Positions 42,829-51,116 of a stretch of DNA of 64,000 nt are shown one piece after another. Source of the DNA: Pseudomonas fluorescens NCIMB 11764 (GTDB taxonomy: Bacteria; Pseudomonadota; Gammaproteobacteria; Pseudomonadales; Pseudomonadaceae); NCBI RefSeq assembly GCF_000293885.2, contig NZ_CP010945.1, positions 3,554,001-3,618,000 on the forward strand, read 5' to 3'. Made by a program: the position numbers and the translations under genes. Within the stretch, counting starts at the first letter, position 1; every line of letters begins with the position of its first letter. Below the pieces are notes generated by a model. The model saw nothing but the letters and a program-made list of their open reading frames with translations, ran no database searches and was not told where the DNA came from.

Positions 42829-43848
42829 ATGCCATTGCCAACACCGGTCTATTACCCGCCGTTCAATATCACCCGCTCGAGTCACGCCGTCATCACTTCA
42901 CGCGACCTGGAAGCCAGTCGCGATTTTTACGAACAGGTCATTGGCCTGGTGCTGACCGAACTCGATGCCGACACCCTGTATTTCCGCGGTCTGGAAGAGG
43001 TTTGCCACCACAGTCTGGTGATCAAGCGCCACGACGGCGAGCACTCTGCCGAAGCCATCGGTTTTCGGGTGTACACCGAAGAAGAGCTGGACAAGGCCGC
43101 GCACTTCTATAAATCCAAAGGCTTGCCGGCCCGCTGGATCGAAGTGCCGCATCAGGGCCGTACGCTGCTGGTCAATGACCCGGCCGGCACCCCGGTGCAG
43201 CTCTGCGCCACGATGACCACGACGCCGCGCGTGTACACGCAATTTCAGGACTTCAAAGGTGGCGCGGCGATGCGCTTCGACCACTACCAGATCCAAGTGC
43301 CGAACGTGCAGGAGCAGACCGATTTCTACGCTGAGATGGGTTTTCGCATCTCCGAATACATGGCGCTGGACGAGAAGTTGATTGCGACTTTCATGTTCCG
43401 CAAGCCCGGCACCCAGGACATCGTATTCCTGGAGAACCCGGGCCCGCGTCTGCACCATTTTGCCTACACCGTATCCGACTCCCACAGCATCCTGCGCGCC
43501 TGCGATATCGCCGGCAATCTGGGCATGGGCGATGTCGTGGAGCGTGGCCCGGGTCGGCATGGCCCGGCCGGTGTGCTGTTCGTTTACCTGCGCGATCCAG
43601 ATGGCCATCGGGTCGAGTTGTTCTGTGATCACTACCTGCTGATCGATATCGAGGTCGAGCCCGTTGCGTGGGACGTGCGCAAGCCCGGCCTGGCGCTGCG
43701 TTGGGGCATGCCCCCGCAGGAATGCTGGTTCAACGAGACCACCGCGTTCAGCGGCATTGCGACCAAACAGCTCGATCACGAGCGTGGCCCGTTGGTCACC
43801 CTGGAAACTTATCTGGCGGACAAGGCCCGCGTCAGAGCCGCCAAATAG
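42829..43848 (+). CDS. extradiol dioxygenase related to homoprotocatechuate 2,3-dioxygenase (VOC)
   Basis: A 339-residue two-domain VOC dioxygenase, similar in length and sequence to type I homoprotocatechuate 2,3-dioxygenase (HPCD; recalled reference sequence). Metal ligands appear as His152 (MRFDHYQ), His210 (GPRLHHFAY) and Glu263 (DPDGHRVELF). The block VVERGPGRHG is nearly identical to HPCD and Tyr253 aligns with its Tyr257. Two second-sphere residues differ: HPCD His200 aligns with Gln196 (GTQDIVF) and Asn157 with Gln154. It should open a catechol-type ring next to a hydroxyl with Fe(II) or Mn(II). The HpaB-type enzyme presumably makes its substrate. Confidence 0.86.
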   Translation: MPLPTPVYYPPFNITRSSHAVITSRDLEASRDFYEQVIGLVLTELDADTLYFRGLEEVCHHSLVIKRHDGEHSAEAIGFRVYTEEELDKAAHFYKSKGLPARWIEVPHQGRTLLVNDPAGTPVQLCATMTTTPRVYTQFQDFKGGAAMRFDHYQIQVPNVQEQTDFYAEMGFRISEYMALDEKLIATFMFRKPGTQDIVFLENPGPRLHHFAYTVSDSHSILRACDIAGNLGMGDVVERGPGRHGPAGVLFVYLRDPDGHRVELFCDHYLLIDIEVEPVAWDVRKPGLALRWGMPPQECWFNETTAFSGIATKQLDHERGPLVTLETYLADKARVRAAK

Positions 43849-43921
43849 TCAAGCAGGGGCCACTTCGGTGGCCCATCGCAGCGCGGCGGTTTCGATAATA
43901 AGAAGACTGGAGGCATTCACC

Positions 43922-44893
43922 ATGACGACACAGACAGCAACTCAAACAGATCCTTCCAAAGCCGGGCCGAGCTTCGATAGCCGCGCGCTGCGTGACGCTT
44001 TTGGCTCGTTTGCTACGGGCGTGACGATTGTCACTACTGCGGGGCCTGACGGCGTCGACATCGGTTTGACCGCGAACAGTTTCTCTTCGGTGTCGCTGGA
44101 TCCACCGATGGTGCTTTGGAGCCTGGCGCGCACCTCGTTGAACATGGATGCCTTCCGCAACAACGGGCATTTCGCCGTGCATATCCTCTCCGCGGATCAG
44201 GAAGCGTTGTCGTCGCGCTTTGCGAGCAAAGGCATTGACCGTTTCGAAGGGCTTACGCTGGATCGCGGCCCGGACGGCGTGCCTTTGCTACCCGACTGCA
44301 TGGCGCGCTTCACCTGCAAACTCGCCTATCAGTACGAGGGCGGCGATCACGTCATTTTCGTCGGCGAGATTGTCGATTTCGGCCATTCGGCGCGCAAACC
44401 ACTGGTGTTCCATGGCGGCCGCTACGGCATGTTGCTGCCAAAGCAAGCCGTCGCCTCAGTTGAATCGGCAGACGAGTTCAGTAACCTGTCTTCTGATGAT
44501 CTGCTGTATCAGGTTTCGAATGCTTATTTGCGCACGCGCCAAAGCGTGATTGAAAAGCTCGAATCCCGGCAGTGGACGGCCGAGGAATACGCAGTGCTTA
44601 GCATCATTGGCCGTGAAGACGGCTTGTGCATGCCGGAAATCGTTGCGCGCAGCGAGAAGGTACGCGGTCAGGGCATTTCCGCTGCGATCGTACAACAGCT
44701 CATCACGCGAGGCCTGTTGGAGGAGGTGGACGCCAGTGACGGCCGTATTGCCGTCAGGTTGACTGCCGATGGCCGTCACGCGGTGCTGGAACTGATCGCC
44801 ATCCGCAAGTCGAGCGAGGCCGATGTGCAGGGCAAGCTCGATCCGAGTGAAGTGCAATTGCTCAAGCACCTTCTGGCCAGGCTCGACGCATGA
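43922..44893 (+). CDS. flavin reductase with C-terminal MarR-like domain
   Basis: A 323-residue two-domain protein. Residues about 20-180 are a flavin reductase (RALRDAFGSFATGVTIVTT, GLTANSFSSVSLDPPMVLWSL, GGDHVIFVGEIVDFG, and a closing PLVFHGGRYG). Residues about 200-320 form a MarR-type winged helix (RQSVIEKLESRQWTAEEYAVLSII, GRIAVRLTADGRHAVLEL). This architecture is that of the C1 reductase of Acinetobacter p-hydroxyphenylacetate hydroxylase, where the MarR part makes flavin reduction depend on binding the aromatic substrate. GGAGG precedes the ATG; the stop overlaps the next start (ATGA at 44890). Probable partner of the HpaB-type oxygenase. Confidence 0.88.
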   Translation: MTTQTATQTDPSKAGPSFDSRALRDAFGSFATGVTIVTTAGPDGVDIGLTANSFSSVSLDPPMVLWSLARTSLNMDAFRNNGHFAVHILSADQEALSSRFASKGIDRFEGLTLDRGPDGVPLLPDCMARFTCKLAYQYEGGDHVIFVGEIVDFGHSARKPLVFHGGRYGMLLPKQAVASVESADEFSNLSSDDLLYQVSNAYLRTRQSVIEKLESRQWTAEEYAVLSIIGREDGLCMPEIVARSEKVRGQGISAAIVQQLITRGLLEEVDASDGRIAVRLTADGRHAVLELIAIRKSSEADVQGKLDPSEVQLLKHLLARLDA

Positions 44894-45822
44894 AGATCGC
44901 ACGCTACCAATCATCCGCAGGGCCCGAACGACTCGGGATCGTCACTGCCGCGTCGGGGCGTGAACACCTCATTGATGTCGCGAAAGCGGCGGCTGTGCGA
45001 GGCGGCCCAGCCACACCTACATCGGTAATGGCCCTGATCGAGGGCGGCGCAGCGGCGATGGACGCCACCCGCGAGTTGCTCCGGTGGGCGGCGGATCGTC
45101 AGGATCCGCTGTGGATGGATGACCCCAATACCGTCGAGTGGCTGACGCCGGTGCCGGAGAAATCGATCTTCTGCGCCGGGCGCAATTTTGGCCGGCACAA
45201 GCTGGAGTCGATGAAGGGCAATGCCGACAACGCCAGCAAACTGCACAGCGATTTCCCGACCGGTTTCATCAAACTCGGGCGCACGCTGGTGCCGCATAAA
45301 AGTCAGGTGAAGCGGCCCGACGATGTGCTCGATTTCGACTACGAAGTCGAGATCGTGCTGGTGATCGGCAAGGCGATCGACGCGCGCCGCGATATCGATC
45401 CAGCCAGCGCCATTTTCGGCTACACCATTTTCAATGACCTGTCGGCACGGGAATGGCAGCTGCGCGAAATGCAGAACGGCATGATCATGCTCGGCAAGAA
45501 CTTTCCGGGGTTTGGCCCGATCGGCCCCTACATTTTGACCGCCGACGAAGTACCGGACCCCAAAGCCCTGGTGCTGTGGCTGAAGGTCAATGGCGAGTTG
45601 CGCCAGCACTCCGACTGTCGCGATTTGATTTTCGGTTTCGCCGAAATGCTCGCGTTCTGGTCGCGTTTCGGTCTGGTGCCCGGCGATTTGATCAGCACCG
45701 GTACGCCTGAAGGCGTGGCCTTGCACCACAAGCCCGATCCGCATGAGTGGTACCTCAAACCGGGCGACCGGGTGGAGGCGGGCGTTGACGGTATCGGCGT
45801 CCTCGAAACGTTCATCGTCTAG
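44890..45822 (+). CDS. FAH-family hydrolase/isomerase
   Basis: A 310-residue FAH-fold enzyme that starts inside the reductase stop codon (ATGA), so the two are translationally coupled. Visible parts: N-terminal cap (LGIVTAASGREHLIDV), catalytic loop FCAGRNFGRHKLES, metal ligands in LDFDYEVEIVLVIG, FNDLSAREWQLREM, GKNFPGFGPIGPY and ISTGTPEGVALHHKP. Family members hydrolyse acylpyruvates such as fumarylpyruvate or isomerise/decarboxylate meta-cleavage products. With the upstream dioxygenase and downstream GST, it likely splits the ring-opened keto acid to pyruvate plus a dicarboxylate that feeds the CoA-transferase. Confidence 0.88.
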   Translation: MKIARYQSSAGPERLGIVTAASGREHLIDVAKAAAVRGGPATPTSVMALIEGGAAAMDATRELLRWAADRQDPLWMDDPNTVEWLTPVPEKSIFCAGRNFGRHKLESMKGNADNASKLHSDFPTGFIKLGRTLVPHKSQVKRPDDVLDFDYEVEIVLVIGKAIDARRDIDPASAIFGYTIFNDLSAREWQLREMQNGMIMLGKNFPGFGPIGPYILTADEVPDPKALVLWLKVNGELRQHSDCRDLIFGFAEMLAFWSRFGLVPGDLISTGTPEGVALHHKPDPHEWYLKPGDRVEAGVDGIGVLETFIV

Positions 45823-45862
45823 TCACCGCGTTGCGTTGGCGACCCCACAATAAGGAATGTTT

Positions 45863-46477
45863 ATGAAATTGTTCTTTTTGCCCGGTGCCTGCCAGATTGG
45901 CATCCATGCCTTGCTTGCTGAAATCGGCAAGCCGTTCGAGATCGAGAAAGCAGCGCGCGCGGGCACGCCAGAGTTCGAGGCGTACACGCAGATCAACCCC
46001 AAGGGCAAAGTCCCCGCGCTGATTCGCGACGATGGTTCGCTGCTCACCGAGTTCCCGGTGATCGCGCTCTATCTCGCCCGGACGAACCCCGAGCGAGAGC
46101 TGATCCCGACGGACATCGAAGGCGAGATTCGTGTGCTGGAAATGACTGAGTATTTGGTATCTACCGTGCACATGCAAGGCTACACTCGCGCTCGCCGGCC
46201 AGAGAAGTTTGCGCCGAGCGAAGCAGATCATGCGGCGGTGAAAGCGCAGGGTCTGAAGATATTCCAGGCCGGGCTCGACCGGGCAGAACGACAGATCAAC
46301 GGCAAAGACTGGCTCTTCGAAAAAATGACCATCGCCGATTTCGCGCTCTTCTATCTGGAGCATTGGTGCGTGGTCAACGGCATCGGCAAGCTGGGGCAAA
46401 GTTGTCAGGCGCACCACGATCGTCTGTGGGCGAACGTTGAAATCCGTCGCGCGATCGAGTCCGAACTCATTACTTGA
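45863..46477 (+). CDS. glutathione S-transferase, possible maleylpyruvate-type isomerase
   Basis: A 204-residue GST. The thioredoxin-like N-domain shows LFFLPGACQIGIHALLAEIG, where the usual active Cys/Ser position of beta-class GSTs (PGACS) reads PGACQ, then NPKGKVPALI with the cis-Pro and LTEFPVIALYL. The helical C-domain includes MTIADFALFYLEHW. AAGGA is six bases before ATG 45863; the ATG at 45857 overlaps it. In ring-cleavage operons GSTs often isomerise cis ring-opened acids before FAH hydrolysis, the role suggested by adjacency. The gene is followed closely (17 bp) by a LysR gene. Confidence 0.85.
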   Translation: MKLFFLPGACQIGIHALLAEIGKPFEIEKAARAGTPEFEAYTQINPKGKVPALIRDDGSLLTEFPVIALYLARTNPERELIPTDIEGEIRVLEMTEYLVSTVHMQGYTRARRPEKFAPSEADHAAVKAQGLKIFQAGLDRAERQINGKDWLFEKMTIADFALFYLEHWCVVNGIGKLGQSCQAHHDRLWANVEIRRAIESELIT

Positions 46478-46493
46478 TGTTGAGCGCTCCACC

Positions 46494-47381
46494 ATGGACA
46501 TGCTGTTGAAGCTGAAGGCTTTCGTCGTCACCGCCGACACCGGTAACTTCTCAGCCGCTGCGCGCACGCTGTACACCTCGCCCTCGGTCATCATGAAGCG
46601 GGTTGACGAACTCGAATGGGATTTCAAAACCACCTTCTTCGATCGCTCAACCCGCCGTTTGACCCTGACTGACACCGGGCAAAGCTACCTGACTCATGCC
46701 CGGCAGCTGCTGCGCGCTTACAGCGACATGGCCAGTGGCGCGATCTTAAGCCCCGGCGCCATCGAAGGCCCGATCAGGATCAAAGCCCCGGCGGTGCTGA
46801 TCCGCCAGGGCCTCGGCGATCTGTTTACCCGTTACCGTGCTGAACATCCGATGGTGCAACTGGAGATTGTTGCGTCTGATCGGGGCGGTAATCCGGCGGA
46901 GGAGGGCTTCGATATCTCGGTCGGCATGGATCAGATGGCCTACTCGGATGTGGTCGAGCAGGTCATCCGCCCCTTTCCTCGGGTGATGTGTGCGGCGCCG
47001 GCGTATCTCGCGCGATGTGAAGCGCTGTTGCATCCTCGCGACCTGGTCGATCATCCCTGTCTGTCGTTTTCCCTTGCCGGGTCAATCTGGGCGTTCAACT
47101 CGCCCGAAGGCCGGATAGAAGTGGACGTGCGTCCGGTGCTCATCACCAACGATGAAGGCTATTTGTGCGCCGCCGCCCGCGATGGCCAGGGGATTGTGCA
47201 ACTGGCCTTGCCGATCGTTGCCGATGCTCTGACAGCGGGGGAGTTGGTGCCGGTGCTGGAGCAATTCCCGCTGGTGGAGCGCTGGGTGAAAATCATGGTG
47301 CCGACGGCGCGACTGGAGCTGACGCGGGTGAAGCTGCTGTTCGATAAAATGGCACTGCATTTAACCAGCGACAACTCCTGA
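46494..47381 (+). CDS. LysR-type transcriptional regulator
   Basis: A 295-residue regulator with the HTH in LLKLKAFVVTADTGNFSAAARTLYTSPSVIMKRVDELE (residues 3-41, read in parts) and an effector domain from about 90 (GPIRIKAPAVLIRQGLGDLF). Its recognition helix reads SPSVIMKRVDEL, somewhat unlike the common SQSALS. The gene is in the same direction as, and 17 bp after, the GST gene, so it is likely co-transcribed and may give positive feedback. It ends the HpaB-to-GST block. Confidence 0.9.
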   Translation: MDMLLKLKAFVVTADTGNFSAAARTLYTSPSVIMKRVDELEWDFKTTFFDRSTRRLTLTDTGQSYLTHARQLLRAYSDMASGAILSPGAIEGPIRIKAPAVLIRQGLGDLFTRYRAEHPMVQLEIVASDRGGNPAEEGFDISVGMDQMAYSDVVEQVIRPFPRVMCAAPAYLARCEALLHPRDLVDHPCLSFSLAGSIWAFNSPEGRIEVDVRPVLITNDEGYLCAAARDGQGIVQLALPIVADALTAGELVPVLEQFPLVERWVKIMVPTARLELTRVKLLFDKMALHLTSDNS

Positions 47382-47392
47382 GGCGAACTCTG

Positions 47393-47520
47393 TTGTGAGG
47401 GGTTTATCCCCGACGGGCTGCACAGCAGCCGTGAATCAGCCACCGCAGTTTTTCAGAGACATCGCATTGGCAGGGTTTGGGTCTGCTTCGCAGCCCATCG
47501 GGGATAAATCCCCTCGCTAC
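47393..47520. repeat. REP-type inverted pair (REPIN-like)
   Basis: GAGGGGTTTATCCCCGACGGGCTGC at the left (47397-47421, given in parts) recurs inverted at the right as GCAGCCCATCGGGGATAA-ATCCCCTC (47490-47515). Arms of about 28 bases frame a 68-nt spacer. Each arm itself can fold (GGGG..CCCC). This is the form of Pseudomonas extragenic palindromes spread by RAYT proteins. It separates the LysR-ended operon from the DUF1302 module. Confidence 0.72.
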
Positions 47521-47985
47521 AATTTTCTGCGCCAACCTGCCATCTCTGCCAGTCCTGCGGTTCTTGCGAGTCCTGCCAAGTCCTGCCAAATTCGATCAGA
47601 TTTCCTGTGTATTTCCCGCTTGTCTGCACGCCTATTTAGCGCTCGCAGCTGTGTCTCTTTGCGCCTTTTCCCAAAGAATCCGCGTCTTCATTGCACCATC
47701 AGTTTTCTGGCTGCGGTGTAGCGGGTTTTATCATTGTTCAGGCCGAAAAGGGCCTGCATATACTCGGGCCAACACAGAAACACCGTCACGGCTGGGAACA
47801 ATAAAACCATCTCAAACCAAGACTCTGTGTTGCCTGCACATGATTTGTCCGTGCATGAATTCAACCGGTACCACAACTTCATGGGAGGTTTTTCTTGTGG
47901 GTCGCTGTGACTGGCCAACGTTCATGTAATCGGCCTGATCAGCAACCGGAGTTCATGCGTCACACAATCCCTCTAGGTAGCAAAA
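47521..47985. other. intergenic leader of the DUF1302 module
   Basis: No gene is supported. The stretch is less GC-rich than its flanks and carries near repeats (AGTCCTGCGGTTCTTGCGAGTCCTGCCAAGTCCTGCC region, 47548-47586, with the unit AGTCCTGC three times). It probably contains the promoter and leader for the genes from 47986. Confidence 0.4.
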
Positions 47986-49695
47986 ATGCAAATAATAAAA
48001 ATAAGATTTGCAGTGCCGCACGACGTTTTGTATCGCCAGAGTCTTCGCTCCATGCTGGTTGCCACCAGCCTGATGGCGGCAGGCTCGACGCTGGCCGCAC
48101 CGATTGATGTGGGTAACCCTGACATCAAACTGCGCTGGGACAACACGTTCAAATACTCTGCCGGTATGCGTCTCAAGGATCAGGATGACACGCTGACCCA
48201 AAACGTTCCTGCCACGCCGGGCGGCGGCAAGGGGCCGGCGGCGCTCAACGCTGACGATGGCGACCGTAACTTCAAAAAAGGCCGGCTGATTTCCAACCGT
48301 CTCGATGTGCTGTCCGAGATGGATCTGGTTATTCACGACGATTACGGCCTGCGCATCAGCGGCGCGGCCTGGTACGACGACGTCTATAACCAGAAAAACG
48401 ATAACAACTCGCCAGCGACCAACAACTCGTTGTCGGTGCCGAGTGACCATTTCACCCACGACACCCGCGATTTGCACGGTCGCCAAGCCGAGATTCTCGA
48501 CGCCTTCGTTTTTGGTGGTGCTGACGTCGGCGACGCGCGAGTCAGTGGCCGTTTGGGCCAACACACCGTGCTGTGGGGCGAGAGTCTGTTCTTCGGCGCC
48601 AATGCCATTGCCGGCACCCAGTCTCCGGTGGACGCGGTCAAGGCTTCCTCGGTACCTGGCTCGACCACCAAAGAAATCATCAGGCCGGTGGGCCAGTTTT
48701 CCGGGCAGATCCAGTTTTCCCCAGCGCTGACCCTGATGGGTTACTACCAATACGACTGGGAAGCTACTCGCTTGCCGGCCGCAGGTAGCTACTTCTCGGT
48801 CAACGACTTCATCGCCGATGGCGGCGAACGAATTCGCTTTGCACCAGGTTTACCGGGAATCGGTTTGTCGCGCGGTGCTGACATCAAGGCTAAAGATAGC
48901 GGCCAGTTCGGTCTTGGACTGCGCACGCAATTGGGCGACTGGGAACTGGGTGCCTACGCGATCCGTTACCACGCCAAAACGCCTGTGCTTTATTCACACG
49001 CAGGACGCACCCCTGTCACAGGTGCCGGGTTCGGAACATACCAATGGGTGTACCCCGAGGACATCAAGGCGTTCGGTATCAGTGCCACCACTACAGTGGA
49101 TACGATCAACTACGCCGGAGAGATCTCCGTACGTCGCGACACGCCGTTGACCAGCCTGCCGGTGGAGGTTGGAGCCCAAGAGGCGGACAACAACAACCAC
49201 GCGTTTTATGCCATCGGTAATTCAGCGCATGCCAACGTGTCGATGATCTGGACTATGCCGCGCAACTTCATGTCCGACGAACCTTCGTTCAGCATGGAAG
49301 TGGCCTACAACCAGCTGACCAGTTGCACCAGTAATTGCTCGGCCATGGATCCGGATCTGGATCGACGCGCTGCTGCGGTGCGGGCCTTGTACGCGATACC
49401 GCAGCGCAACGTCATGGACGGCCTCGACCTCACGCCTTCCTTCACCGTTGGCTACAACAATGGCAAATCCCCGGTGGCGATCATGGGGCCAGACGATGGC
49501 GGCGACATGACCTTCACGCTCGCCGGTAACTATCTGACCGTGTGGGATTTCACGATGGCGTACACCCATTACTACGGCGGCGCAAACACCGCCACGTATG
49601 CGTCGAGCGACCCGAGCGTCAACGGCACGTACACCTTCGCTCAGACCTTGAAAGATCGTGATTTCGTCTCAGTCTCGCTGCGTCGCACCTTCTAA
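47986..49695 (+). CDS. DUF1302-family outer-membrane/envelope protein
   Basis: A 569-residue exported protein. Signal sequence about residues 20-38 (LRSMLVATSLMAAGSTLAAP) follows a basic leader. The mature chain starts DVGNPDIKLRWDNTFKYSAGMRL, typical of DUF1302, is strand-rich and ends in SVSLRRTF with terminal Phe, as for an outer-membrane barrel. AGGTAG precedes the ATG. The order DUF1302, DUF1329, YCF48-like protein, RND permease is a recurrent unit in Proteobacteria degrading hydrophobic compounds or esters. It likely forms the outer-membrane part of a lipophilic-substrate transport path; exact role is unsettled. Confidence 0.87.
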   Translation: MQIIKIRFAVPHDVLYRQSLRSMLVATSLMAAGSTLAAPIDVGNPDIKLRWDNTFKYSAGMRLKDQDDTLTQNVPATPGGGKGPAALNADDGDRNFKKGRLISNRLDVLSEMDLVIHDDYGLRISGAAWYDDVYNQKNDNNSPATNNSLSVPSDHFTHDTRDLHGRQAEILDAFVFGGADVGDARVSGRLGQHTVLWGESLFFGANAIAGTQSPVDAVKASSVPGSTTKEIIRPVGQFSGQIQFSPALTLMGYYQYDWEATRLPAAGSYFSVNDFIADGGERIRFAPGLPGIGLSRGADIKAKDSGQFGLGLRTQLGDWELGAYAIRYHAKTPVLYSHAGRTPVTGAGFGTYQWVYPEDIKAFGISATTTVDTINYAGEISVRRDTPLTSLPVEVGAQEADNNNHAFYAIGNSAHANVSMIWTMPRNFMSDEPSFSMEVAYNQLTSCTSNCSAMDPDLDRRAAAVRALYAIPQRNVMDGLDLTPSFTVGYNNGKSPVAIMGPDDGGDMTFTLAGNYLTVWDFTMAYTHYYGGANTATYASSDPSVNGTYTFAQTLKDRDFVSVSLRRTF

Positions 49696-49707
49696 GGGAA
49701 AACAATA

Positions 49708-51072
49708 ATGACTATGTTCAATCGCATGACCTTGCTGGCTCTGACGTGCGCCGTACTGACGGCACCGGTTATCCAGGCTGCTGTTTCGGCAGACGAAGCC
49801 GCCAAGCTGAAGACCACGCTGACGCCTCTGGGCGCCGAGCGCGCCGGCAACAAGGACGGGACGATTCCGCCTTGGGAGGGGGGGTATCCGGTCGACAACT
49901 CGTACAACTCAGCGGCGATTCCGGATCTGTTCAAGGATAAGCCTCTGCTGACTATCACTGCGCAGAATGCCGATCAGTACAAAGACAAGTTGACCGAAGG
50001 CACCTTGGGCCTTTTGAAGAAGTTTCCGAGCTTCAATGTTCAGGTGTTCCCAACCCGGCGCACCGCAGCGGCGCCGCAGTGGGTATACGACAACACCTTA
50101 GCCAACGCCACTCGAGCGACAATGGATCCATCTGGCGAACTCGGTCCGTTCCCGAAAGGCACCTACGGCGGCATCCCGTTCCCGATTCCGAAAAACGGGG
50201 AAGAGGCGATCTGGAACCACCTGTTGCGATGGACAACCCCCAGCTACCAGACCACGCCTAGCCTGGCTCGCGTAACGCCAGAAGGCAAAGTGATTCCGGT
50301 CTCGCAGAACGTCGCCAAGAGCTCGTTCCCTTACTACGACCAGAACAGCAACCTGGAGAAATGGCAGGCCGCCGGCTCCAACATTGTCGTGCGTCGCGTC
50401 GACACGTCCGGCCCGCCGATCCGTGCCGGCGAGATCCTGCTGCAACGCGTCAACATCAACGACATCGAGTCTAAAACCTGGGTCTATCTGACCGGCCAGC
50501 GTCGCGTCCGCCGTCTGCCGCTGACCTGCTGCGATGTACCGAGCCCGGTGGCGGGCGGCATCCTCAATTTCGACGAAGTCGAGGTGTATTCCTCGTCCAT
50601 CGGACGTTACGACTGGAAGCTGGTCGGCAAGAAAGAAATGTACGTGCCGTACAACACCAACAGCTATCACCAGGCGCCGTCGCTGGAAAAGCTCATGTCT
50701 GAAAAGACCGTCAACCCGGACTTCGTGCGCTTCGAGCAGCATCGGGTGTGGGTGGTGGAGGGCACGCTCAAGGCCGGTCAGCGCCACGTGATTCCGCGTC
50801 TGCGCGTGTATCTGGATGAAGACACCTGGATCGCTGTCGCCGGCGAACGTTGGGATGCCCAGGGGCAACTGTGGAAAGTGACGTACAACTTGCCAACCGT
50901 GTTCCCGGCAGGTCCCGGCACCATCGTCGCAGGCTATATGTCGTACGACCTGATCGGCGGCGGCTACTTCGCCTCTGCCTATTTCCCGCGTGATAAACAA
51001 GTCGACCTGAAGGCCACGTTGCCAGACCGCATCTTCACGCCCGAGTCCCTGTCTGGAGAGGGCGTGCGCTAA
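49708..51072 (+). CDS. DUF1329-family periplasmic/lipid-carrier-like protein
   Basis: A 454-residue exported protein (signal about residues 1-25, MTLLALTCAVLTAPVIQA) with DUF1329 hallmarks: LTPLGAERAGNKDGTIPPWEGG near the mature N-terminus, VYLTGQRRVRRLP, GILNFDEVEVYSSSIGRYDWKLVGKKEMYVPYN (split over residues 285-320) and a C-terminal beta domain. DUF1329 resembles LolA/LolB-type lipid-binding folds, suggesting carriage of a hydrophobic ligand between membranes. AAGGGA precedes the ATG, 12 bp after the DUF1302 stop. Partner genes on both sides support a single complex. Confidence 0.87.
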   Translation: MTMFNRMTLLALTCAVLTAPVIQAAVSADEAAKLKTTLTPLGAERAGNKDGTIPPWEGGYPVDNSYNSAAIPDLFKDKPLLTITAQNADQYKDKLTEGTLGLLKKFPSFNVQVFPTRRTAAAPQWVYDNTLANATRATMDPSGELGPFPKGTYGGIPFPIPKNGEEAIWNHLLRWTTPSYQTTPSLARVTPEGKVIPVSQNVAKSSFPYYDQNSNLEKWQAAGSNIVVRRVDTSGPPIRAGEILLQRVNINDIESKTWVYLTGQRRVRRLPLTCCDVPSPVAGGILNFDEVEVYSSSIGRYDWKLVGKKEMYVPYNTNSYHQAPSLEKLMSEKTVNPDFVRFEQHRVWVVEGTLKAGQRHVIPRLRVYLDEDTWIAVAGERWDAQGQLWKVTYNLPTVFPAGPGTIVAGYMSYDLIGGGYFASAYFPRDKQVDLKATLPDRIFTPESLSGEGVR

Positions 51073-51116
51073 AGACTGTATCTGGCTTGAACGATGAACC
51101 TGATGAGATGACCCGT

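Noticed and set aside
47548..47586. Threefold AGTCCTGC repeat as a possible CRISPR or iteron
   Set aside because: Units are 8 bases, unevenly spaced, with no spacer structure; no Cas or replication gene is near. Listed only as a leader feature.
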